Source of the DNA: an uncultured Candidatus Saccharibacteria bacterium | Lineage (GTDB): Bacteria > Patescibacteriota > Saccharimonadia > Saccharimonadales > Saccharimonadaceae | DNA: 9,285 bases | Direction of reading: 5' to 3' | NCBI GenBank assembly: GCA_947427985.1 | Contig: CANEKB010000039.1 | Location: 1-9,285, forward strand | In this document: piece after piece, positions 1-6,040 of the stretch | Position numbering within the stretch: position 1 is the stretch's first letter | Layout: each line of letters opens with the position of its first letter | Notes under the pieces: generated by a model | What the model saw: only the letters and a program-made list of their open reading frames with translations | The model's database searches: none | Told to the model about the DNA's origin: nothing | Program-made: the position numbers and the translations under genes

Positions 1-1
1 C

Positions 2-112
2 CCGCTCCCGAACGCTAAGACCGACCCTGACGAGCTAAAGATCCTTAATACCTGGCTCAAATCTTATGAATTCTCTGAACTTTTTAACACCGAGGAGGGC
101 TTTAAACTATGA
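2..112 (+). CDS. xfp: Phosphoketolase N-terminal half, 3' end only (5' cut by window edge)
   Basis: The frame opening at base 2 reads 36 codons and ends at TGA 110-112. It begins PLPNAKTDPDELK and continues through LNTWLKSYEFSELF, which matches the end of the N-terminal thiamine-diphosphate domain of xylulose-5-P/fructose-6-P phosphoketolases (family pattern PLP-x-x-x-T-[DN]-P-x-x-L ... W-L-x-S-Y-x-x-x-E-L-F). In the usual single-chain enzyme of about 800 residues this point is followed by a linker of some 50 residues and then the second domain. Here the frame stops 8 residues after ELF. The stop overlaps the start of the next gene (ATGA, 109-112), so the halves are separate but coupled ORFs. 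The catalytic part of this half lies upstream of the window and cannot be judged. The domain assignment rests on a short but characteristic segment. Confidence 0.8.
   Translation, partial: PLPNAKTDPDELKILNTWLKSYEFSELFNTEEGFKL
92..99 (+). promoter_or_regulatory. Shine-Dalgarno site for the phosphoketolase C-terminal half
   Basis: GAGGAGGG, with core GGAGG at 94-98, lies inside the coding end of the upstream half and 10 bases before ATG 109. It supports real re-initiation at that ATG and argues against the split being a sequencing frameshift. The same CCGAGGAGG string precedes the ATG at 6041. Confidence 0.8.
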
Positions 113-1278
113 TTGATCAAGTAGAACATCCCGGTCGTGACAAATTCTCGCCGGCCAAACGCCTTGGCGCGATTATGGCAAGTTACATGTTGCGCCACGA
201 AGATTTTTATCTGTTTTCGCCGGACGAAACAACCAGCAACAAACTTGACGCGACCTTTGAGGTTTCGGCACGTGCTTGGGCTTTGCCGGAAAAAAGTTGG
301 GATTTGCCCGAAGCTAGAAATGGCCGTATTGTTGAAATGCTTTCCGAGAATACCTTATTCGCTTGCATGGTTGGCCATCTCATGAATGGCGAACCGGCTG
401 CGATGACCAGTTATGAGTCCTTCTTTACGATTATTGCTTCGCAAGTCATGCAACATATTAAGTTTCTACAACAGTCATCCGAGGTTGCTTGGCGTGGTGA
501 TATTCCGGCGGCCAACCTCCTTTCTACTAGTACTTGCTGGCGTCAGGATCATAACGGTTTTACCCATCAATCCCCAGCTCTCATTTCACTTTTGCTTAGT
601 AATCCGAGCGACCGTGCGAATTGTCTTTTCCCGATTGATGATGTTGCCGCTGAGGCTGCGTTTATTTACATGATGAACTCTCAAAATGTTGTAAATCTTA
701 CAACATTTAATAAGACTGATCAGCCACGTTGGATTGATTCGCACCAAGCTGACTCAATGTTTCATGACGGTGGCGCAGCAATTCTTGATTTTGCTTCTGA
801 TGAGGCTCCAGATTATATTTTTACCGGTGCTGGTGACATTGTTTCGTGTGAGGCGCTGGCCGCAATTGAGATTCTACGTGAAGATATTCCAGCCAAACAT
901 TTTCGTTTTGTTAATATCTCGGCCTTGTCGTATAATGCGATTGGCACGACCGATCGCAAGCTTACTCAAGACGAGTTTGATCAACTTTTCACAAAAAATA
1001 AGCCAATCATCGCAAACTTCCATGGTTATCCGGATGCTTTGTACGGAATTTTAGCGAAATACGCCGATCCAAAGCGTCTTAATGTCCACGGTTTTCTCGA
1101 ACACGGGGGTACGACCACTCCGTTTGAGATGCTTAGCTTGAACCGTGCCTCGCGCTATCATCTTGCGCTTGACGTGGCACAGCTCGAGAAACGTGATGAC
1201 TTGATTAAAAAATATCAGAAAATTCTTCGTGATAATTCAGCCTATGCTCGTGAGCATGGCGTTGACCAGATCGCATAG
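109..1278 (+). CDS. xfp: Phosphoketolase C-terminal half (separate 389-aa polypeptide)
   Basis: The product resembles the second half of thiamine-diphosphate phosphoketolase, which cleaves xylulose-5-P (or fructose-6-P) with phosphate to give acetyl-P. Residues 17-45 hold the family segment with PDETTSN; E40 aligns with the Glu that activates the cofactor (E479 in Bifidobacterium, recalled). Residues 144-154 read WRQDHNGFTHQ, the conserved active-site signature. Residues 328-340 (GFLEHGGTTTPFE) match the C-terminal domain GYxEEGxTTTPFDM. The start is fixed by an SD site 10 bases upstream and by ATGA overlap with the N-terminal half; the two products presumably assemble into one enzyme in the cytoplasm. 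Oddities: the usual GRHG of this family reads GEPA at 94-97, PDAN is replaced near 175-179, GKQP reads NKTDQP, and the C-terminus lacks the usual PE-x-x-x-W end. Phosphoketolase ancestry is firm; activity and substrate are inferred. Confidence 0.85.
   Translation: MIDQVEHPGRDKFSPAKRLGAIMASYMLRHEDFYLFSPDETTSNKLDATFEVSARAWALPEKSWDLPEARNGRIVEMLSENTLFACMVGHLMNGEPAAMTSYESFFTIIASQVMQHIKFLQQSSEVAWRGDIPAANLLSTSTCWRQDHNGFTHQSPALISLLLSNPSDRANCLFPIDDVAAEAAFIYMMNSQNVVNLTTFNKTDQPRWIDSHQADSMFHDGGAAILDFASDEAPDYIFTGAGDIVSCEALAAIEILREDIPAKHFRFVNISALSYNAIGTTDRKLTQDEFDQLFTKNKPIIANFHGYPDALYGILAKYADPKRLNVHGFLEHGGTTTPFEMLSLNRASRYHLALDVAQLEKRDDLIKKYQKILRDNSAYAREHGVDQIA
684..708. repeat. Perfect 11-bp inverted repeat inside the phosphoketolase C-half
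   Basis: AAATGTTGTAA (684-694), spacer ATC, then TTACAACATTT (698-708). The inner 19 bp fit TGTTGTAA-N3-TTACAACA, which recurs at 8529-8547 in an unrelated gene. It lies in codons for NVVNLTTF. It could be a protein-binding site, an RNA hairpin, or coincidence. Confidence 0.9.
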
Positions 1279-1305
1279 TTGCAGATTAAGCGAAAGAAAC
1301 CGGCT

Positions 1306-1342
1306 AAAAAATGGGCGACCTCGCTGAGGTCGCCCTTATATT
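1306..1342. terminator. Intrinsic terminator shared by the phosphoketolase and DUF5680 genes
   Basis: A perfect 10-bp stem pairs GGGCGACCTC (1313-1322) with GAGGTCGCCC (1326-1335) across a GCT loop. On the minus strand it is followed by ATTTTTTAGC, a good U-tract, so it ends the DUF5680 transcript efficiently. On the plus strand only a weak T-rich run (TTATATT) follows, but the stem lies 35 bases past the phosphoketolase stop and probably serves both convergent genes. Confidence 0.85.
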
Positions 1343-1359
1343 GCACATGTGGTAGCGTT

Positions 1360-1959
1360 TTACGCCAAAGGATCACGCAGGTTTACCAGTCCACCGATGA
1401 AGTCGGCTTCAAACAGTATTTCGCCGAGGGGAACGCCGATCGATTCGCTGCCGCTGAACTTGCCCAGCCAGCCGTCCAGAATGCGGCGGTATTCCAGATC
1501 CACCGTTCGATCCATGGCGCCAGATTTCACGTATTCTCCTGGCCCGCGGATCGGCAGGCTCGGGTCGACTGCCATCAGCGCTTCTTTCAGGCAGCTGTAG
1601 ACAAGCTCCGGATCGGTGGCGTAATCTTTCAATTCGCCGTGGTAGCTCATTGTGAAGCAGGTCTTGCCTTTATAGCGCACCACGGTCATACCGCCGAACG
1701 GCTCGCCACCGAACCACTTGTCGGAAAAGCGGAAGTCGCCCTTTTTCCAGATGATCTTGAATCCGCCATCAGCGTAGACGTACTCGGTTACGCCGGTCTC
1801 GTATTCGCGCTTCAGCGTGCCGCGATCATCCATAAGCTCGGAAACTATTTTCCCGCGGTACTGTTCGCCGCCATAGCCTTTCAGCTGAGCCTCGTAGAGA
1901 AACTGTTTCAGATTCTCCAGATGCGTGGTTTCGAACCCGTCTTCGACTTGTTTGCCCAT
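1360..1959 (-). CDS. DUF5680-like protein, 199 aa, function unknown
   Basis: Residues about 75-198 follow the pattern I know from DUF5680: an aromatic-rich block with DxWFGGxPFGG (80-90), GKTCFTMSYHGEL (98-110), then LKEALMAV, PIRGPGEY (136-143), a WLGKFSGSESI block (164-174) and a closing FxGGLV. The N-terminal 20 residues are helical (ENLKQFLYEAQLKGYG). In other bacteria this domain is often fused to an XRE-type helix-turn-helix; here it stands alone. No signal peptide, membrane segment or catalytic motif is visible. The ATG at 1959 has AGGGGG 9 bases upstream (1969-1974). Its GC is visibly higher than that of its neighbours (by my count 37 of 60 bases in 1441-1500, against 23 of 60 in 781-840), with many CTG, GGC and CAG codons, so recent transfer is plausible. 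The family call is from memory of the pattern; the biochemical role is unknown. Confidence 0.72.
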   Translation of the reverse strand: MGKQVEDGFETTHLENLKQFLYEAQLKGYGGEQYRGKIVSELMDDRGTLKREYETGVTEYVYADGGFKIIWKKGDFRFSDKWFGGEPFGGMTVVRYKGKTCFTMSYHGELKDYATDPELVYSCLKEALMAVDPSLPIRGPGEYVKSGAMDRTVDLEYRRILDGWLGKFSGSESIGVPLGEILFEADFIGGLVNLRDPLA

Positions 1960-2080
1960 TTTTGTAAACCCCCTAATCCTTGATGTGTTAAGATGCTTGA
2001 CTCTAATTTGTTTAATACCTATCGCCTCCCGATGGTCTATTTCTAGAGCTCACCAAAAATCCACCTCCCGCAGGAGGGAT
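1960..2080 (-). promoter_or_regulatory. Long 5' leader (about 120 nt) of the DUF5680 gene
   Basis: Transcription from the promoter at 2087-2115 should begin near 2080, leaving about 120 untranslated bases. The 5' end can fold CCTCC-TGCG-GGAGG (plus-strand 2063-2078). A second GGGAGG lies mid-leader, and the true SD site AGGGGG (1969-1974) lies near the start codon. The CCTCC arm could in principle also pair with either purine-rich site. A GTG at 2053 opens a 13-codon frame ending at TAA 2012-2014. I do not recognise a known riboswitch or ribosomal-protein leader. Confidence 0.5.
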
Positions 2081-2086
2081 ATTCTC

Positions 2087-2115
2087 ATTATAGCACAGAT
2101 TACCGCAAAAGTCAA
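2087..2115 (-). promoter_or_regulatory. Sigma-70 promoter of the DUF5680 gene
   Basis: Read on the minus strand: TTGACT (2110-2115), a 17-bp spacer, and TATAAT (2087-2092) with an extended -10 TGC directly upstream. This is close to consensus. The stretch TAATCTGTGCTA is identical to that of the promoter at 5908-5936, in the same register. Confidence 0.88.
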
Positions 2116-2151
2116 TAGGAGAAAGGAATTTCCTGCAAAAATATAGAAATA

Positions 2152-2160
2152 TGCTATAAT
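2152..2160 (+). promoter_or_regulatory. Extended -10 promoter of the PIN-TRAM gene
   Basis: TGCTATAAT ends 9 bases before ATG 2170, so the predicted start of transcription falls within about 3 bases of the start codon and the mRNA is close to leaderless. No good -35 is visible. The -35 region instead holds the small palindrome AGGAA-T-TTCCT (2124-2134), a possible operator. Confidence 0.75.
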
Positions 2161-2169
2161 ATATGTTGT

Positions 2170-3123
2170 ATGGAATTATTAACTTTAGTCATCTCGCTGC
2201 TTATTCTCGGCCAGACGACAATTATGACTATCAAAAATAGCAAAAAGCCGCTTCTAAGCTCCAATCAAAAGCGTAAAGTTTATGTTGACACCTCTGCTCT
2301 CATGGATCCGCGTTTGCTTGCGGTGGCGCAGACGGGGTTCATTGGTGATGATCTCATCGTGCCACGCAGCGTCACGAACGAGCTGCAGCTGCTCGCCGAC
2401 GGTAAAGACTCGGAAAAGCGCTTGCGGGCTCGGGCCGGGCTCGATGCTGTTCGTGAACTTGAGCGCGTAGTCTTTTTTAATCTCACTATTCTGGGCGATG
2501 CGCTTGATCATACTCCGGTCGATAATCGGCTGCTCGAACTTGCTAAAGCTAACCATGGATTAATCTTGACTAATGATTTTAATCTTCGCAAAGTTGCTGC
2601 CACTGAGCATGTCGATACGCTTAGTATTAATGAGCTTGCCCTTGTTATGCGCAATCAGTACCTTCCTGGCGAGCGCACAAAGGTAAAAGTAGTTAGTGCC
2701 GGTAGTAACCCTCATCAGGGTGTTGGTTACTTGCGTGATGGCACAATGGTAGTGATAGATCAAGCGAAAGAAAAAGTTGGTCAGGAAGTTGAAGTGGAAT
2801 TTATTCGGCTAAATCAGACTTCTGCCGGCAGTATGATGTTTGCAAAGCTGGTCAACAATCACCCATCGTCAAAATCTTCCAGTACTAGTATCAGCCAACC
2901 ACAGACTAAAGGCCGCCAATCAAAACCGGCCAAAGCGCCTAAAGCAGCGAAGGCGTCTAAACCCTATATGAAAATTGCTACAAAATTTTCTAATCGATCA
3001 GGAAGGAACTCTAAGAAAGCCGAAAAGCAATCGGCTAGCAATAAAAACACTTCTAAATCCGCCGAAAGCCGCCTCGTCGAATTGGCGAACTCCGCGCCTG
3101 ACAATTCTAACAAATCTCGTTAA
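2170..3123 (+). CDS. Membrane-anchored PIN-TRAM protein (YacL-like) with Lys/Ser-rich tail
   Basis: Residues about 2-21 form one hydrophobic segment that probably anchors the protein. Residues 36-155 are a PIN domain (nuclease fold): VYVDTSALMD with D40, the VTNEL block with E71, the VDNRLLELA block with D118, and LILTNDFNL with D136 give the acidic metal-binding set. Residues about 160-226 resemble a TRAM RNA-binding domain (PGERTKVKVVSAG ... GVGYLRDGTMVVID ... VGQEVEVEF). The order matches Bacillus YacL and its relatives, but those have about four membrane helices and here there is one. Residues 230-317 are a low-complexity Lys/Ser/Ala-rich tail, probably disordered and able to contact nucleic acid. 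The start is chosen because the -10 box lies 9 bases upstream; the next ATG (2224) lacks an SD site and would drop the membrane segment. RNA cleavage is inferred from the fold. Confidence 0.85.
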   Translation: MELLTLVISLLILGQTTIMTIKNSKKPLLSSNQKRKVYVDTSALMDPRLLAVAQTGFIGDDLIVPRSVTNELQLLADGKDSEKRLRARAGLDAVRELERVVFFNLTILGDALDHTPVDNRLLELAKANHGLILTNDFNLRKVAATEHVDTLSINELALVMRNQYLPGERTKVKVVSAGSNPHQGVGYLRDGTMVVIDQAKEKVGQEVEVEFIRLNQTSAGSMMFAKLVNNHPSSKSSSTSISQPQTKGRQSKPAKAPKAAKASKPYMKIATKFSNRSGRNSKKAEKQSASNKNTSKSAESRLVELANSAPDNSNKSR

Positions 3124-3146
3124 TAACAGTCTTTATTAATCCCCCT

Positions 3147-3180
3147 CACGGCGCTCTCTAGAACGCCGTGAATTTTCTTT
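3147..3180 (+). terminator. Intrinsic terminator of the PIN-TRAM gene
   Basis: CACGGCG (3147-3153) pairs with CGCCGTG (3164-3170) across a 10-base loop, followed by AATTTTCTTT. It starts 24 bases after the PIN stop. The loop and 3' arm overlap the stop codon and last codons of the convergent PBP gene. On the minus strand no U-run follows the stem, so PBP termination is less clear. Confidence 0.75.
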
Positions 3181-5851
3181 GGTAAACATTGTTGTCTACG
3201 TCGCGAGCCGTAACCATTACCTCGTTTTCTGTCCCGTCTAATACGTAGGTCAAGCCGCTCGCTAGGATTGAAGGGGTGATTGTCCCACTCGAAACAATTT
3301 CACCATCAACAACAATCTCATAATCTAGTAGCTCGGCCGTCGTTGGCTCGCTGAAGCTAATAAGCAGATTAGAAACTCCAGTGACCGAATTGGACTGTTT
3401 GACGATGTCTACTACGCCACCAACACTTGAAGTACACGGATCAAGTTCGTCATAGTTGTAGCCCTCTGGCACTATCCGGGTTTCATGACCACTTACCTGA
3501 TCGATGATCCGAGTAATTGTTACCTCGACTTTCAAGCTGTCAGGAGTACAGTCTCTTGCCCGCAGGTTATTGAGCGAATTAAACATTACCTTCTCAGTCT
3601 TTGCGTTAGACTTTTCGCTGCTATACCAGCTTGGCCAGATATCTTTCTTTCCGGCTACAGTTAGCTCCTGTATGCCGGATGGGCGTACTGGCTGATCGCC
3701 CGGCTTCCACTTGCCTTCTTCTTGATAAAGTTCTTTGTGGACTTTCTCCATATAGGTATTAATCATTTGCCGAGTAATTTGGTTGGTTCCACTAGTGAGC
3801 CCAGACCCGTCATGGTTGCCGTTCCAGACCATGGTAGAAATTGCTGTCGAGTAACTTGCCATCCAGGAATCCTTAGCAACGTTACTGTTGGAGGTGGTAG
3901 TCGTACCAGTCTTGCTGGCAGTCCAGACGCCAGGCACCACGAAACCGAAAGAAGTTGCTTGAGAACCAAAGTTCAGAGTACGCGCCGATGAGTCGCTCAA
4001 GATGCTCGAAATCTCATAGGCGACTTGTTCGTCAATGACGCGCTCCGGTGCCTCATCGCGCCAAGTATCGACCACCTTGCCAGATGGATCTTTAATCTCT
4101 AGCACATAGGTCAGATCTTTGTATGAGCCACCACGTGCAATCGAGGCATAGGCGTTTGCATGCTCCACCATTTTTACGGTACAGCCACTACCAATCGCCA
4201 TCGAAAGTCCCGCCGAAGAGTTGTCTGCACAATAAGACTTATCGCCGAGCGCGTGTGCAATCTCAAGTCCTTTATCAATGCCAACGATTGCCAAAGCTTT
4301 CACTGCGCCAATATTGAACGAGTTGCCTAGCGACTGTCGAATCGTGATATCGCCAAAGAATTTTCCAATCGCGTTCCCGAGCGAACATGCCCCAGTGTAT
4401 CCTGCGCAATAAATTGAATCAATGTTTTCGTCGCGCAAGATCGAACCTGGCCCATAAACTATGTCGCCATTCATTGAAAAGAGTGGTGCGTAATCTAGGA
4501 TTGGCTTAATTGTTGAACCTGGTTCAAGCGGGGAAGTTGTAGCATTCACCTCGCCGTAAACTGGCGTATTCCAATCCACCGACCCCACCATTGCAATTAC
4601 CTGGCTCGTTTCTACATCTACCGATACTAAAGCCACGTTGTCGCTGTTGTTCAAGTACAGCAACTTCTCACCCTCATCAATGGCCTGTTCGGCAAACTCT
4701 TGTGCGCGATAATCTAGTGTCGTTTTGATTGTGTAGCCACCACTCCGCATCGTCTGGATGCCATATTTTTCTTCTAGCTGCTTCTTTACCTCCATCACGA
4801 AATGCGGTGCTTTCATGTCGGTATACTGGCTGCTCTCTGGTAAGATCTGATCTAGAATCGGCACTGCTTTTGCCTCATCCGCTTCCTCTTGGGAAATATA
4901 GCCTAACTCTACCATTACGTCTAGTGCTTTTTGTTGACGCGCAATCAGCGCCTCATGCCCGTATTCATTATATGGGTTCAAAACGGCCGGGTTATTTGGA
5001 ATAGCCGCGAGCAAAGCCGATTCAGCTAAATTCAAATCCTTTGCGCTCTTTCCGAAATAAGTTTGTGCTGCACTTTCGATGCCGTTCCGACGTCCACCGA
5101 AAGGCGACTCGTTTAGATACATCGTAATGATCTGCTCTTTGCTATACATCTTTTCGAGCTCAATCGAGAGGATTAGTTCCTTGATCTTGCGTGAGAGTCC
5201 ACCACGGTTTGCCGAAAAGGCTTCGTCTGCAAAATAAACCTGCTTAATCAACTGTTGGGTTAAAGTCGATCCGCCTTGGACTCCTTGACCAGTTAGCGTC
5301 GAGAATGCTGCGCGCATCAAACCCCACAAGTCTACCCCAGGATGGTTATAAAAATTCCGGTCCTCAAGTGCTACGATCGCTTGGCGAACATAGGTTGAAA
5401 TATCGTCACCCTCAACGACGAGCCGATAGTTCGCATCTCCTTTATCTTCCCACAATACTACGCCGTTTCGGTCAAGATATGTGTTCACGGTTTCCGAAAT
5501 CGTCAAGTCGTTAAGCTGGATTTCTTTCAGCTGATTTTTATAATAGACAAATAACGCCCCAACTCCGATAATACCGATCAGGATACAAGCCGCAAAAATC
5601 TTCCCAACCCGCTTTAGACCATCCTTTGAGAACCAGTAGGCTTTAATCCGCTCCCAGCGAAAATGCGCAAAAAATCTTGCCGGCTGCTCCTTTGGTAGTG
5701 GCGCCAAGTTCTTATTGGATTTTTTTGACTTTCCTTGCATAGTTTTAACTTTCTCCGAAATCTTCTTTTTTTGAGAAACCAAGCTTGAATAAACCCCCAT
5801 ATTCCCCCGTTTGTCAGGGTTATTACCTGAGCTATTCGCAGTTTTAGTCAT
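3158..5851 (-). CDS. Class A penicillin-binding protein (peptidoglycan glycosyltransferase/transpeptidase)
   Basis: This 897-aa bifunctional enzyme polymerises lipid II and cross-links the peptides outside the membrane. Residues 1-80 are a basic cytoplasmic tail and about 82-104 a membrane helix. The GT51 domain spans about 115-310: ALEDRNFYNHPGVD with catalytic E163, GGSTLTQQL at 193-201, and RKIKELILSIELEK ... YLN at 221-247. The transpeptidase domain spans about 400-690: PGSTIKP with nucleophile S446 and K449, SFN at 511-513, KTG at 647-649. Residues about 700-897 form a C-terminal extension; its end (about 815-897) is beta-rich and looks like an immunoglobulin-type fold, perhaps wall-binding. 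All catalytic motifs are intact. Six cysteines lie outside the membrane (482, 489, 541, 557, 768, 806). ATG 5851 sits 6 bases from a TATAAT, so it is read as leaderless. It converges with the PIN gene, 34 bases apart. Confidence 0.95.
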   Translation of the reverse strand: MTKTANSSGNNPDKRGNMGVYSSLVSQKKKISEKVKTMQGKSKKSNKNLAPLPKEQPARFFAHFRWERIKAYWFSKDGLKRVGKIFAACILIGIIGVGALFVYYKNQLKEIQLNDLTISETVNTYLDRNGVVLWEDKGDANYRLVVEGDDISTYVRQAIVALEDRNFYNHPGVDLWGLMRAAFSTLTGQGVQGGSTLTQQLIKQVYFADEAFSANRGGLSRKIKELILSIELEKMYSKEQIITMYLNESPFGGRRNGIESAAQTYFGKSAKDLNLAESALLAAIPNNPAVLNPYNEYGHEALIARQQKALDVMVELGYISQEEADEAKAVPILDQILPESSQYTDMKAPHFVMEVKKQLEEKYGIQTMRSGGYTIKTTLDYRAQEFAEQAIDEGEKLLYLNNSDNVALVSVDVETSQVIAMVGSVDWNTPVYGEVNATTSPLEPGSTIKPILDYAPLFSMNGDIVYGPGSILRDENIDSIYCAGYTGACSLGNAIGKFFGDITIRQSLGNSFNIGAVKALAIVGIDKGLEIAHALGDKSYCADNSSAGLSMAIGSGCTVKMVEHANAYASIARGGSYKDLTYVLEIKDPSGKVVDTWRDEAPERVIDEQVAYEISSILSDSSARTLNFGSQATSFGFVVPGVWTASKTGTTTTSNSNVAKDSWMASYSTAISTMVWNGNHDGSGLTSGTNQITRQMINTYMEKVHKELYQEEGKWKPGDQPVRPSGIQELTVAGKKDIWPSWYSSEKSNAKTEKVMFNSLNNLRARDCTPDSLKVEVTITRIIDQVSGHETRIVPEGYNYDELDPCTSSVGGVVDIVKQSNSVTGVSNLLISFSEPTTAELLDYEIVVDGEIVSSGTITPSILASGLTYVLDGTENEVMVTARDVDNNVYQRKFTAF

Positions 5852-5857
5852 ACCTTC

Positions 5858-5866
5858 ATTATAACA
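5858..5866 (-). promoter_or_regulatory. Extended -10 promoter of the PBP gene (leaderless)
   Basis: On the minus strand TGTTATAAT is followed by exactly 6 bases and then ATG 5851, placing the expected transcription start at or next to the start codon. There is no room for an SD site. The -35 region is AT-rich without a clear hexamer. Confidence 0.75.
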
Positions 5867-5907
5867 TATCTACTACAAAACAAAATAACATTTTTGTAAT
5901 GTACTAG

Positions 5908-5936
5908 TTGACAAAAATAATAATCTGTGCTACGAT
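5908..5936 (+). promoter_or_regulatory. Sigma-70 promoter of the 207-aa hypothetical gene
   Basis: A perfect -35 TTGACA (5908-5913), a 17-bp spacer and TACGAT (5931-5936) preceded by TGC. It diverges from the PBP promoter. A short palindrome ACATT-N5-AATGT (5888-5902) lies just upstream and could be an operator for either gene. Confidence 0.85.
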
Positions 5937-5942
5937 TAAAAT

Positions 5943-6040
5943 AATAAGGCCTGCCAAAGGTCAGGTTTGGCGTGCTTATGAACCTTGCATAGCTTAGCTT
6001 GTAGAACCCGCTTCCATATTTTTTGCCGAGGAGGAAAATT
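5943..6040 (+). promoter_or_regulatory. Structured 5' leader (about 98 nt) of the 207-aa hypothetical gene
   Basis: The leader can form GCCAAA (5953-5958) with TTTGGC (5966-5971), or alternatively CCTG with CAGG in the same place (5950-5953 with 5962-5965), so two mutually exclusive hairpins are possible. A second hairpin pairs GCT-ATG (5974-5980, one bulge) with CATAGC (5988-5993). The SD site GAGGAGG (6028-6034) lies 6 bases from ATG 6041. No known riboswitch class is recognised. Confidence 0.45.

Noticed and set aside
110..112. TGA read as Gly (Gracilibacteria code) joining the phosphoketolase halves
   Set aside because: Reading through TGA in that frame gives only L-I-K before a TAG, and the C-half is in another frame. 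All long genes here are free of internal TGA.
1279..1983. Long open frame on the plus strand directly after the phosphoketolase stop
   Set aside because: It runs through the hairpin terminator and lies antisense to the DUF5680 gene, which has the promoter, SD site and family pattern.
2012..2053. 13-codon GTG frame (minus strand) in the DUF5680 leader
   Set aside because: GGGAGG lies 10 bases upstream, but the frame is very short, uses GTG, and has no telling residue content; it is not separable from chance.
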